Shown here one piece after another: positions 21,324 to 31,449 of a DNA stretch of 64,000 bases. The DNA is from Agelaius tricolor (Eukaryota > Chordata > Aves > Passeriformes > Icteridae): positions 558,001 to 622,000 of the forward strand of contig JALJCS010000056.1 of the NCBI GenBank assembly GCA_023055355.1, written 5' to 3'. A program made the position numbers and the translations under genes. How positions within the stretch are numbered: the stretch's first letter is position 1; every line of letters begins with the position of its first letter. Under the pieces are notes generated by a model. It did not search any database. It saw only the letters and a list, made by a program, of their open reading frames with translations, and was not told the origin of the DNA.

Positions 21324-21913
21324 TGTTAAATGAATTCAACATCCAACGAGCCTCTGACCACGGACAAGCTGGAGACAGATTACCACACTGGAATTATGAA
21401 ACTCCTGGTGGCAGCAGGAGAAGAATGCCTCGTTAACTATTAAAAGAACTTGGCTGGCACAGAGATGGGCTTTCCCCAGAACCATCAGGGAACACCCAAG
21501 GACAATCAGCACTTGATAGATACCATCAATCAAGATAACCGAAATCGTTGAGAAACATACATCTGAATACACGACTTCTCCTGACATGATCAGCACCCCC
21601 AACTACCCAGGAAACAGCAATTGTCCAGCCCTGCACAGTAAAAAGAAACTTCATACATATGCGGGGTTACAAAAGAAATCAGGGCACCCCTGCCTCAGGC
21701 ATAAAAAACTGTATAAAACAGCCCCGCCGGAGACGGCATTCATGAACAGAGGGAGGTCCAATGCGATAGAGGTCAGATCTAGGCTCACCCAGTGCCGATC
21801 TTGGGCTCGACGCTGTCTCTTTGGCTGTGACTTTTTGAGGACCGTATTTTGGTCACGAAAATAAAATCTTTTGCATTTATTAAATTTGCTTTCTCATTGA
21901 TCATTTATAACAC
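21324..21913 (+). mobile_element. LTR, plus strand
   Basis: 590 bp from TGTTAAATGA to TTTATAACA. A TATA box CTGTATAAAACAG lies near 21711 and AATAAAATC near 21860, with U5-like sequence after it. No second copy is in the window and no target duplication was found, so it may be one end of a truncated element. Confidence 0.6.
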
Positions 21914-22159
21914 CAGGAACAAAGAGAAACAAAATTGCAGAGAAACCCCTCCCCGAAGATGGTGCCCTCCCTTGATGACATTGTGGTCCAGGAAACAAAG
22001 GGAAAATGGTGGGCAAGCCCCCCTCTTCCAACCATGTGTGGAGAGAGAGAACAAAGAGAGAAAAACAACACAGCAGCCAAACCTCTGGGATTACAAAAAC
22101 TCCCTCTTCCCTCAAATAACAACCAACAGGGAGCAAGGACAAAAGAAAATGTGGAGTCC
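21914..22159. other. Unassigned flank interrupted by provirus E
   Basis: No recognised element. It is continuous with 30257 onward once provirus E and one copy of GAGTCC are removed. Confidence 0.4.
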
Positions 22160-22571
22160 TGTGGAGAGCTTTGTGGATAATTGGCTAGCTGAGAAAGGCC
22201 ACTTTGATGTGATACCATTGGATAAGGATAGGGGAAACAAGCTGGGGATTAAGTAACCAGTGTCCAATCACTGACAGAGGTCATGGTGACCTTCGCTGAA
22301 ACAGGAAGATGGGGGAGAAAATCGTTTGCCAGAAAATGAAGATAGCCTAGGTAGAGAAGCTATAAGAATGTAAACATAGAAACAAAATAGTCATTAGACC
22401 ATAGAAGTAGGTGTGGTTGATCTAAGTGTGCTTCAACCAATAATGAGCTCAGCTTTTGCAATATGTATAAGCTTCATTAACACCAATATAAATATGTGTG
22501 AGTTATCAATAAACTTTGGGATTTGCTGTTCACGCATATTGTGTGATGCAATTCTTCCGCCGTTCACGACA
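22160..22571 (+). mobile_element. 5' LTR of provirus E
   Basis: From TGTGGAGAGC to GTTCACGACA. U3 also encodes the env C-terminal tail (see 28550-29935). A TATA-like AATATAAATATG lies near 22487 and CAATAAAC near 22507. Confidence 0.93.
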
Positions 22572-22573
22572 AA

Positions 22574-22591
22574 TGGTGACCCGAGACGTGT
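22574..22591 (+). other. Primer binding site of provirus E, tRNA-Trp-like
   Basis: TGGTGACCCGAGACGTGT begins two bases after the LTR. The first nine bases fit the tRNA-Trp complement used by alpharetroviruses; the rest fits if a one-base insertion is allowed. Another tRNA cannot be excluded. Confidence 0.6.
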
Positions 22592-22769
22592 TTCGCCGGT
22601 AGCCACGGTCGATCGGTGTAAGGAGTTCGGGTCCTACCGCAGCCGAGGACGGCGAAAGCACCGCTGAAAAAGGGAAAGTGCCGCGCCTCGGGGACCTCAT
22701 CGGAGACCCCGGCCGATACGTGCTGCCGACGCCTTGAAGGGCTGCAAGAAGCACGCTGTTATCTTTAAC

Positions 22770-24653
22770 ATGGATAAAGAAAGGCAAGCAGCATATGATT
22801 TATTTACTAGCTTTTTACAAAAGCGTCAGGTTAAGGGTATAGATTTGCAGAAAGAGCTTCATGGGTTGTTAGCTTATGGGTATGCACAGGGACTTTTTCA
22901 AAATCCTCACACAGTGCATGAGTTATCAGAGTGGCGTAAATTTGGGGATAAGTTGTGGCAGGCAGTCATAGATGATGATAAAACTGCAAGAAAGTTGGGA
23001 AAGTTGTGGCGAGTCGTGCATGATGAATTGTTGAAATATCAGGCAGAGGAAAAAGCTGCTCAGCAGGCTAGTGCAGCCCATGAAAAAAACAGGAATTATG
23101 GGGACTGGTTTGGTTCCCCGTTACCCCCTGTTACGTCCACAGTCAATCTGCTGCCGGCATCACCTTCTGCTTTAAACAGCAGTTCCCCACCGACATTGGC
23201 GCCTGCTTTAAGCAACACTGCCCCGCTGACATCGGCGCCTGCTTTAAATAGCACTTCCCCGCCGACACCAGCACCTACTTTAAACAGCGGCTCCCCGCCG
23301 ACATTAGCTCCTGCTCTAAACAGCAGCTCCCCACCAGTATCAGCGCATGCTTCAGGCAGCAGCTTCCCCCCCGCGTGTACTCCAACAATGCCGTCCGCAC
23401 TGCCTGCCCCTGTGTCAAACCCTACACCTCCTCCGCCTAGTAATGCGCCCATCCCCAGGTCAGAAAGTGACCTAGCAGGGGCCATTGCACAGCAGCGGAG
23501 GGAGGCATGGGCAGCGGTAGCAAAAGAAATCATGGACACGGGGGATGATGAAGCAATATCAGCTGCTATGGAAATTGCCTGTCCAGTGGTTTATTCTCCC
23601 CTGGCGGGGGGAGGGTTTCAAGCTACAATAACTGCTTTGGATTGGAAATTGTTATCACAGTTACGATCCACGGTTAGTCAATTTGGAGTAACCAGTGAAC
23701 CCACAAAACAAATGCTGGATTACATCTGGGGCACTCAGGTTTTGCTGCCGGCAGATTGCAGGGCGTTAGTAAAGCTCATTTTTACTCAGCATCAACAGCT
23801 TTTGTTCAACGTACATTGGCAAACGATCTGTCAGCAACGTGTCGCGATAGTACGGCAACCAGGCGACCTGTTATATGGGGTAACCCTGGAGGAATTAATG
23901 GGGTTCGGGCCTTTTCTTCGAACGGAAGCACAGGCATTAATTGGTCCTGAAAAGTGCAGGGAGGCTATGCGGTTGGCACGTTTAGCTATCGACAGAATTA
24001 AGGATCCGGGAGGAATTCCTTCTTACATGGGAATAAAGCAAGATAGAGATGAGTCATTTGGAGCTTTTATAGATAGGGTAGCCAACGCTATTGAACAGGC
24101 AGGAGTCCCTGAATTCATGAAAGGGACCTTGCTAAAGCAATGCGCACTCCAAAACAACAATCAGCCTACCAAGAATGTGTTAAATACCCTGGGAGCTAAT
24201 TGGTCTATAGAGGAAGCTTTAGAACGGTTAGCAAATGTTCCAGTTGGATCACAAGCAATGCTAGTAAATGCTATTAAAGAGCTAGGAGTCGGGTTACAGA
24301 AACAGGCAGAGTCTTCACAGAATCAGATGCTAGCGGCCCTCGCCCCGCTCCAAGCAGCAGCAATAAATGCTCCACGAGCTACATCTACTGGCCGATTCAA
24401 ATGCTACGGGTGTGGAGGTATGGGGCACACGCGACGGGCTTGTCCTGCAATCAGTGTTTGGTGTAATAATTGCCACCTGGATACCCACAACACCGGAGCC
24501 TGCAGACGCCGCTCGGGAAACGGCAGAGCCAGTGCGTCCACCAGCCGCCGCGCCCAGACACAAGTAGCAGCTGTCACCACTTCAGCTCAACCTGCCTCCA
24601 GCTCGCCACCACCGGGAGCCTTGGATTGGACCCGGCAGCCGCAGCCACAGTAA
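22770..24653 (+). CDS. gag: gag polyprotein of provirus E
   Basis: 627 codons, intact. I start at ATG 22770 (MDKERQAAYDLF); an upstream TTG is unlikely. The protein has no Met-Gly myristoylation start, like Rous sarcoma virus-type Gag. A linker of imperfect 12-13 residue repeats (ALNSSSPPTLAPA type) covers residues about 130-195. Capsid begins near residue 275, with a major homology region around DESFGAFIDRVANAIEQA near residue 425. Two CCHC knuckles lie at residues 545-558 (CYGCGGMGHTRRAC) and 565-578 (CNNCHLDTHNTGAC). The stop is TAA, with a frameshift to pro before it. Confidence 0.93.
   Translation: MDKERQAAYDLFTSFLQKRQVKGIDLQKELHGLLAYGYAQGLFQNPHTVHELSEWRKFGDKLWQAVIDDDKTARKLGKLWRVVHDELLKYQAEEKAAQQASAAHEKNRNYGDWFGSPLPPVTSTVNLLPASPSALNSSSPPTLAPALSNTAPLTSAPALNSTSPPTPAPTLNSGSPPTLAPALNSSSPPVSAHASGSSFPPACTPTMPSALPAPVSNPTPPPPSNAPIPRSESDLAGAIAQQRREAWAAVAKEIMDTGDDEAISAAMEIACPVVYSPLAGGGFQATITALDWKLLSQLRSTVSQFGVTSEPTKQMLDYIWGTQVLLPADCRALVKLIFTQHQQLLFNVHWQTICQQRVAIVRQPGDLLYGVTLEELMGFGPFLRTEAQALIGPEKCREAMRLARLAIDRIKDPGGIPSYMGIKQDRDESFGAFIDRVANAIEQAGVPEFMKGTLLKQCALQNNNQPTKNVLNTLGANWSIEEALERLANVPVGSQAMLVNAIKELGVGLQKQAESSQNQMLAALAPLQAAAINAPRATSTGRFKCYGCGGMGHTRRACPAISVWCNNCHLDTHNTGACRRRSGNGRASASTSRRAQTQVAAVTTSAQPASSSPPPGALDWTRQPQPQ
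24515..24521 (+). promoter_or_regulatory. gag-pro -1 frameshift site
   Basis: The heptamer G GGA AAC is in the correct phase relative to gag, and the pro frame is the -1 frame. It fits the X XXY YYZ slippery rule. Confidence 0.8.
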
Positions 24654-25324
24654 CCCTGATGACCACCCACCCAGAAAAGGTTCCAACTGGAGTAAAGGGA
24701 CCACTCATTATTGATGGATTACCTATGGGAGCTTTGCTTTTAGGTCGTTCCTCGGCTACCATGATGGGATTATTTGTTTTATCTGGAATAATAGACACTG
24801 ACTATACAGGGGAGATTTCTATTATGGTGCATACTCTTTTTCTACCTATGCAAATCAAAAAAGGGCAAAGAATAGCTCAATTGATTCCTTTGCAACAGTT
24901 GGCTAAAACTGTACCCCCTCGTCAAGCACAGTCGAGAGGAGAGCATGGATTTGGATCCACTGGGGGCCTTACTCTTTTAACAATGAACCTGAATGAATGA
25001 CCAAAGCGCACTGTAATTTTGGATTATCGGGGTGAAAAGCAAACCTTGGTAGGATTATTAGATACTGGCGCGGACTCCAGCATTGTGAGTCCGGATTTTT
25101 GGCCCCACAACTGGCCATTGCAGTCATCCACAATGCCAGTAACCGGAGTTGGAGGCCTGACACTTGCAAGAAACACACCCATGCTATCTGTGACTATTGA
25201 TGGCAAAACTGTGAGGAGTGTTTTATCAGTTGTACCTTTGCCTCCTACTGTGCAGTGCCTTATTGGTCGGGACATTTTGGCTCAGATGGGTGTAGTACTG
25301 ACAAATGAACACCCTTTGGGCTAA
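24522..25324 (+). pseudogene. pro: dUTPase and protease of provirus E
   Basis: The -1 frame after the slippery site. The dUTPase part has LLLGRSSATMMG (motif 2), GIIDTDYTGEI (motif 3), KGQRIAQLI (motif 4) and RGEHGFGSTG (motif 5). A TGA at 24998-25000 then interrupts the frame. Retroviral aspartic protease follows in the same frame with LLDTGADSSIV near 25055 and IGRDILAQMG near 25263, ending at TAA 25322-25324. Such a dUTPase-protease fusion is a betaretrovirus trait. With the stop, protease would not be made. Confidence 0.88.
25312..25318 (+). promoter_or_regulatory. Probable pro-pol -1 frameshift site
   Basis: The heptamer C CCT TTG is in phase with the protease frame, four bases before its stop, and pol continues in the -1 frame. 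CCCTTTG obeys the slippery pattern but is not one of the commonest sites. Confidence 0.55.
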
Positions 25325-27972
25325 AGGCCATTGCATGGACTTTCCCAATCCCGTTAACCTGGACCACGGACGTTCCGGTATGGGTTAAGCAGTGGCCATT
25401 AAAAAGGGAGAGTCTCGAACAGGTTCACATACTGGTATATGAACAGTATAAACAAGGACATTTACAGTTGTCAACAAGCCCATGGAATACCCCCATCTTT
25501 GTTATTAAAAAGAAGTCGGGAAAGTATAGCTTAATACATGATTTGCGGGCTGTAAATGAACAAATGGAGCCTATGGGAGCCTTACAACCAGGATTACCTA
25601 ATCCGGCTATGTTGCCAAGGGACTGGCCACTTTTGATTATTGATCTGAAGGACTGCTTCTTTACTATTGCTCTTCATCCTCGAGACACTCGGAGATTTGC
25701 ATTCACTCTGCCAGCTCTAAACAGGAGAGAGCCGGACAAGAGATTTGAATGGGTCTCTCTTCCCCAGGGGATGCGCAACAGCGCCACCTTGTGTCAACTC
25801 TATGTTGACACTGCTTTACAACCCTTATGGCATGCCTGGCCTGAAACAATCATTTACCATTACATGGATGATATTTTATTTGAGCAACCAGAACCTTTTG
25901 CAGGTCAACAAATTCAGGCAATATATGATGCTTTGAAGCTTTATGGACTGACTGTAGCTTCTGAGAAAATTCAATTGTCTGCACCTTGGAAATATCTGGG
26001 GTGGACACTTACTGATCAAATTGTTACCCCTCAGAAATTGCAATTAAACATTAAATTACATACATTGCATGATGTTCAAAAATTGCTGGGTGACCTACAG
26101 TGGCTGCGCCCCATTGTTGGTATCCCTAATGAACTGTTAGATGAACTTCGACCTTTGCTAAAGGGAACTGATCCGGCACGGCCTGTTCGTATAACCCCTG
26201 AACAGGTTGAGACACTGCAACAGATATTGGACTGTGTCACACAAGGCAGTGTTCGTAGACGTGATCTTGATCTTCCTATACAGCTGACAGTTTGGTGTGG
26301 ACCAAAATTTTTACTGGGTACACTTACTCAGCAAAACAGAAAAACGGGGGAGATATGGGCCTTGGAATGGATATCTCCTCCACTTCAACAACATAAGACC
26401 CTTCTTCAAAAAATTGAAATTTTAGCTGATTTGCTCAAAAAGGGTCGTGAATGGGCATTACAGATTATGGGAAAGGAACCTGATCAGATACAGATACCAA
26501 TGAAGAAAGATACATTGACCTGGTACCTAACAAACAGCATCGAATTACAAGAGGCCCTATTGGGAGCCGGTAGTGTGACTGCCACTGATGATATTCCCAA
26601 TATACCATTGAATTGGATAGGACAGTGGGGTTAGATTCAATGCCCAAAAAGATCACTAAAGCCCTTGTCGGATGCTATAACTGCTTACACAGATGCAGGA
26701 AGAAAATCCAAAACTGCTGCAGTGACCTGGCAAGAAGAGGGACAATGGCATCATCATATACTCCAAGCTACCGAGTTGGACACTTTGCAAACGATGGAGC
26801 GATTGGCTGTTGTATGGGCCATGATGCATTTCTCTGGACCTCTCAACATTGTAACAGATTCTTTGTATGTTGTAGGAGTGTGTGAGCGAATAGAGGATGC
26901 CTCTATAAAAGAGGTTCAAAACAGGAGGTTACATGATCTGTTTATGCAGCTGCAGAGAGCAATTAAGCTAAGAAAGCATTCTTTTTGTGTTATCCATATC
27001 AGAAGTCACAAATGGGATATTGGTCTGGGAGAGGGTAATATGCGAGCAGATAAATTAGTCTCAATCACACAAGCAACTCCGATTCCCAAGCAAACCATAG
27101 CCAGAGAGGCACACTCCATGTTTCACCAAAATGCAAAAGGCCTTCATAGAGAATTTCAGATATCTATGGAGGAGGCACGGGCAATAGTCAAAGCCTGTCC
27201 TATATGTAGTCATCATAATGGAGGCTGTGGATTAGGTCTGGGCGTTAACCCAAGAGGGCTGAGCACAAATGAGACCTGGCAAATGGATGTCACACATGTT
27301 GCTGAGTTTGGGAGGTTGAAGTACATGCATGTTACTATAGACACTTACAGTCATTTTATATGGGCCACAGCACAGACTGGTGAGAAAGCAGGGCAGGTAG
27401 AGAGACATCTCAGTAGTTGTTTTGCAGTAATGGGAGTGCCACAGCGCACCAAAACAGATAATGGGCCTGCTTACTGTAGCAAAAGAATAAAGCAATTCGT
27501 GCAAATGTGGGGGATAGAACACGTAACAGGCATCCCTAATTCTCCTACAGGGCGAGCGATTGTAGACAGAGCAAATGGTACCTTGAAAAGATATTTGAGT
27601 AAATATATGGATACCAGAGAGCCACAAGAAAGATTGTTAAAGTGTTTGTTTGTTTTGAACCACTTGTGTGTTTTTGGGGAAAATAGGGTTCCTGCTGTGA
27701 TTCGTCACTATGTACAAGAAACAGATGGTGTAAAGAAAGATGTATGGGTGAGATACAGAGATCCTAAAACAGGACAATGGCAAGGTCCTGCTGAGGTGTT
27801 ATATTGGGGCCACGGATATCTTTGTGTTTCTACCCATGCAGGATCTCTGTGGGTACCTGCTAAATGGACCCGAGCAGCTGTGTTTGATGGAACACCTCAA
27901 TCAACTGAGCGAAGAGGATCGCCAGCGAGTGGAGATGAAGCTGTTGATCATCCTTCGACCGATACTTCTTAA
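25315..27972 (+). pseudogene. pol: pol of provirus E: RT, RNase H, integrase (one stop)
   Basis: RT motifs: [45 protein letters not shown] and catalytic YMDDILF at about 25860. A TAG at 26632-26634 follows GQWG, and the same frame resumes with RNase H (AYTDAGRKSK, VTDSLYV, NMRADKL). Integrase has HSMFH and CPIC for zinc, then WQMDVTH and TDNGPAY, but the third catalytic residue is Asp (AIVDRANG near 27559) where Glu is expected. The C-terminal domain ends by 27972. Apart from the single stop and this substitution the gene is complete. Confidence 0.9.
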
Positions 27973-28534
27973 ACTGAAAGGACAGTGTGATGCTGCCATC
28001 GATCGAGCAGTTGATCGGTGCAAATCTATTGATAACATATTAAGCTTGCATTCAATGTTTTCTGATTTTGAATCTGAAGGGCCTAGGGATTTAGCTTGTA
28101 TTAAGTGTCAAGATAGACGTTGTGCTGCATGGATACTGCTTTTTTGTGGAGGTTGTCAGGAAACTAAGTGGGTACATCAATCTCGATTAGCTGAACTGTG
28201 GTGTGGAAAGTGTAGTTTCTATTGGCAGATTAACTCTTGGCAGAGAGATCTTAAATCGTTTACAGGACTACCTGGTCTCCAAGGGTTACAGTTGTATGAA
28301 TCCCCAGAACAGAAAATCCTTGCATGGTTTAGATGGGAAATACAACATTTAGTCAAACGTGTTTTAGGGCTATCTCAGTCGTATATTTTGCAGACTAAGT
28401 GTGGTAGAAATATTCCTCTGTCACAGTCAAGTGTGATAGGTCCTATTTCGGAAGGTCAGGATCCCAACCAAGTGTGGGAGGATTGTTTGAAGAACCTAAA
28501 GAAGCTAAATCTGAGAAAGAAGAGATATTCTTAA
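27887..28534 (+). CDS. Unrecognised accessory gene between pol and env (Cys-rich)
   Basis: 215 codons, fully open, starting at ATG 27887 (MEHLNQLSEEDRQR) and overlapping the pol 3' end by 86 bp in another frame. An amphipathic N-terminal half is followed by LACIKCQDRRCAAWILLF, then CGGC, KW, and WCGKC: two CxxC pairs 15 residues apart, like a zinc ribbon, preceded by a third Cys cluster. The C-terminus is Trp- and Leu-rich and ends in a basic tail (LRKKRYS). No signal peptide or anchor is evident. Its position matches regulatory or accessory genes of complex retroviruses. The Cys module resembles that in the open frame at 9487-10044 of provirus C. Function unknown. Confidence 0.75.
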   Translation: MEHLNQLSEEDRQRVEMKLLIILRPILLKLKGQCDAAIDRAVDRCKSIDNILSLHSMFSDFESEGPRDLACIKCQDRRCAAWILLFCGGCQETKWVHQSRLAELWCGKCSFYWQINSWQRDLKSFTGLPGLQGLQLYESPEQKILAWFRWEIQHLVKRVLGLSQSYILQTKCGRNIPLSQSSVIGPISEGQDPNQVWEDCLKNLKKLNLRKKRYS

Positions 28535-28549
28535 AAGTTTGTGACAGAC

Positions 28550-29935
28550 ATGATGGCTGGGTGGTTCAAAATAGTGCCTGGAAAGATCAGGGTGAGATGG
28601 AAACTTTGTGCTATTGTTTTATTAATTTTTGCTTCTTTTGTGAACAGTGTAGACCATCAGGCATGGGCCCCACCTCAGCCCAAGACTAACATATGGGTCA
28701 CCCTGGCAAATCTAACTAAACAGGAGACTATTTGCCTGTCATTGTCTTCTCCTGGCAATCCATTCACAACCTGTTTGGTTGTATTACCAGCAGATCCCTG
28801 GCCGTGCCCTTCACATGTACCAACTTGTAAGGTCAGCAATGCTAGGACGAGTGTGGATAATTGGGATCAGTGGATTTCTCACTTTCCTATAGCACCACAG
28901 GAACCCCAAGAGTTGGAGCTGTTAGGGTCAGTGATGGCAGATGCATGTATTCATTTTAACCATAGAAGCCTGTTGTCAGTCAAGAACCATTCTAATGTTG
29001 TAACTTCCAGCATGGCTGTCTACTGTAATGCATCGGCCTGGTGCAATTATACAACAAAGAGAGTGTCAGTCTCATCAAATGACCCTATTCAATTGCCAGC
29101 AGGATATTTCCTGATATGTGGAGACCGTGCTTGGGCCGGTATCCCATCAATGCTGCACGGGGGACCATGTACACTTGGACGGCTGTCTCTACTTACACCT
29201 AACATGTCCATGATACTAAACATGAGCCGCCGCCATCGTAGAAGCAAACGAATGGCTCATGCATTTGCTGCAGACTGCCGGGATGATGTAAAGTTTTGAT
29301 CCCCAGAGGCCATAGTTGCAGCATCTTTCTTAGCTCCAGGGGTATCAGCAGCACGTGCTCATGCTATTTTAAATAGGTTAGGATGTTGGCTTGCTAAACA
29401 AACAAATGCAACTTCTTTAGCGATTTCTAGTCTTTTGCTTGATGTTGATTCTATTCGCCATGCGACACTTCAAAATAGAGCTGCAATTGATTTTCTCTTA
29501 CTTGCACAAGGCCATGGTTGTGAAGAATTTGAAGGCATGTGTTGCATGAATCTTTCTGATCATGCACAGTCTGTTCACTCACAGCTCTCTGAGTTAAGGA
29601 GGTTAACTGGGAACTTGCAGGTAGAATCAGGCCTTGGTATTGATGGATGGCTCAAATCTTTAAGCTTAGGATCATGGTTACGCTCTATTGTTAAGGTTGG
29701 CATTGTAGTAGCTATTGTAGCTTTGTTGTTAGTATTAATTTTGCCATGTTTTTGTATATGCTTACAGAATATGGTGCAAAAGATGATAGCTACCGCATTT
29801 AATCAAACCATGCTTGTTCAACAGAAAAACGGGGGAAATGTGGAGAGCTTTGTGGATAATTGGCTAGCTGAGAAAGGCCACTTCGATGTGGTACCGTTGG
29901 ATAAGGATAGGGGAAACAAGCTGGGGATTAAGTAA
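28550..29935 (+). pseudogene. env: env of provirus E, alpharetrovirus-like, one stop
   Basis: ATG at 28550 or 28553. A signal peptide (LCAIVLLIFASFVNS) is followed by surface subunit with Cys and N-glycosylation sites and a furin-type site RRHRRSKR near 29230-29253. A TGA at 29297-29299 follows DDVKF; in provirus F the corresponding codon is Trp. The frame resumes with the transmembrane subunit: LQNRAAIDFLLLAQGHGC then CEEFEGMCC (CX6CC), a hydrophobic anchor (VVAIVALLLVLILPCFCIC) and a long tail. The last 32 codons lie inside the 3' LTR. Confidence 0.88.
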
Positions 29936-30250
29936 CCAGTGTCCAATCACTGACAGAGGTCATGGTGACCTTGGCTGAAACAGGAAGATGGGGGAGAAAA
30001 TAGTTTGCCAGAAAATGAAGATAGCCTAGGTAGAGTAGCTATAAGAATGTAAACATAGAAACAAAATAATCATTAGAGCATAGAAGTAGGTGTGGTTGAT
30101 CTAAGTGTGCTTCAACCAATAATGAGCTCAGCTTTTGCAATATGTATAAGCTTCATTAACACCAATATAAATATGTGTGAGTGATCAATAAACTTTGGGA
30201 TTTGCTGTTCACGCATATTGTGTGATGCAATTCTTCCGCCGTTCACGACA
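29826..30250 (+). mobile_element. 3' LTR of provirus E with polypurine tract
   Basis: A short tract AAAACGGGGGAAA (29826-29838) precedes TGTGGAGAGC at 29839. The LTR ends ACGACA at 30250 and is followed by GAGTCC. It differs from the 5' LTR at about nine positions and has no indels. Confidence 0.93.
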
Positions 30251-30256
30251 GAGTCC

Positions 30257-31449
30257 AAACACAGCCCAATGCCCCTCTTATGTCTCTGGCAACAGCAGCT
30301 CTGTTGACACACTTAAAAACTGGCAGCTGGACCCGGGTCAGCAACTGGAACTCATAGAGGGAGTTCACCTTCTGGGCAAATGTGGCAGGCAGTTAGCTGG
30401 GGCAACTCCGACTCCATCCCCTCCCGCTTTGACCAGGTGCTGTTGGTAGGCCAGAGCTGTTCCATTTTTCTTGGCATGACACCACAACTGCCGTCCTGGG
30501 CTGCAGCAGTGAAAAAAGAAAAGGAAAAAAAAAGAAGCAAAGAAAACTTTCTTCCCCAGATCCAGGAATGGGAGTTGCCTCAGGCAACTGTGGCAAAAAA
30601 AAAGATGCTGCCAAATGCTCCAAAAGTCCATGGAAAAACAAAAGAAAATGAAGGGGAACTTCTGCCTTGTGCTGCCTCAGCTTTCCTGGTCAGAACCAAA
30701 GATAAAAGCAAGAAAGCTTCTGCCTGAATGCCCCTGACCTTATAAAGGACCCTGGCACTCACCAACTTCCACAGCTCTGTTTCTGGATGCTGGGTCTTAA
30801 AGAGAAACTAACAATTCCAGACATATGACAATAGTGCAGATAGATATGGAATCTAATAACATTTTGGTTACCCAGGACAATCTACTAGGCCATTATACTC
30901 CTGTCAGTCTGATGTGTCAGGCCATCTGATCCTCACAGTCTAATAAACCTTGTTGTCCCTCTCCATCACCTGGCTTGAGGCAGGACCACTCTAGTCTTGG
31001 TCATTGGATTCTCCACTTATTTCTTGTAGAAACAGATTAGAATTCCTTTGCATAGGCTCAGGAGTAAGATCAGTGTTGAAGAATACACTTACTGCAGGTA
31101 CCTTGTTGTGCAAGCAGCAAACAGTGCCCTGGGTGGCAGGATATGGCTGGAGCTCCAGGCAATGAGTCATTAACAGGCACTGACTTTTGCCTAACAAAGG
31201 GCAAGCAGATCCAGAGACTCTGCAGGACCCAGCAGAAAACAAGTCCCAAAACCACCATTGGACCAAGAGGTGTGTACAAAGCAGGGTGAAGAACAGACTG
31301 TAAGGGTACAAAAGCCCAGGGATTCCCTTGTTCTGGGTCCCTCCCCAGAAGCACCCACCTTAGCTATTATTGTTTCACTGCATCACAATAAATTACTTAA
31401 AGGAACCAGACGTCTGAGACTGCTAAGGGAAACCTAGGGTCAAACCAGT
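30257..31449. other. Unassigned flank with ERV-L-like pieces
   Basis: 30257-30770 has low-complexity purine runs and no credible gene. 30780-30890 resembles 18840-18930 (shared CTGGGTC, TAAAGAGA, AGATATGGAAT, ATAACATTTT, TTACCCAGGA) and is probably ERV-L-derived, minus strand. AATAAACC near 30941 and AATAAATT near 31387 may be LTR polyadenylation signals. Confidence 0.4.

Larger units (their letters stand above)
22160..30250 (+). mobile_element. Complete class II provirus E
   Basis: Two 412 bp LTRs flank gag, dUTPase-protease, pol, an accessory gene and env. The 6 bp repeat GAGTCC lies at 22154-22159 and 30251-30256. The LTRs differ at about 9 of 412 positions by eye (about 2%). Only three in-frame stops break it: one between dUTPase and protease, one at the RT/RNase H boundary and one in env. 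Beta-like gag-pro-pol with an alpharetrovirus-like env suggests an old recombinant lineage. Confidence 0.95.

Noticed and set aside
22100..22256. Frame that seems to be a second copy of the env tail near 22160
   Set aside because: It is the 5' LTR copy of the sequence that encodes the env tail in the 3' LTR, not a separate gene.
30380..30727. Lys-rich frame of 115 codons
   Set aside because: No recognisable domain; its composition follows A-rich low-complexity runs. Not supported as a gene.
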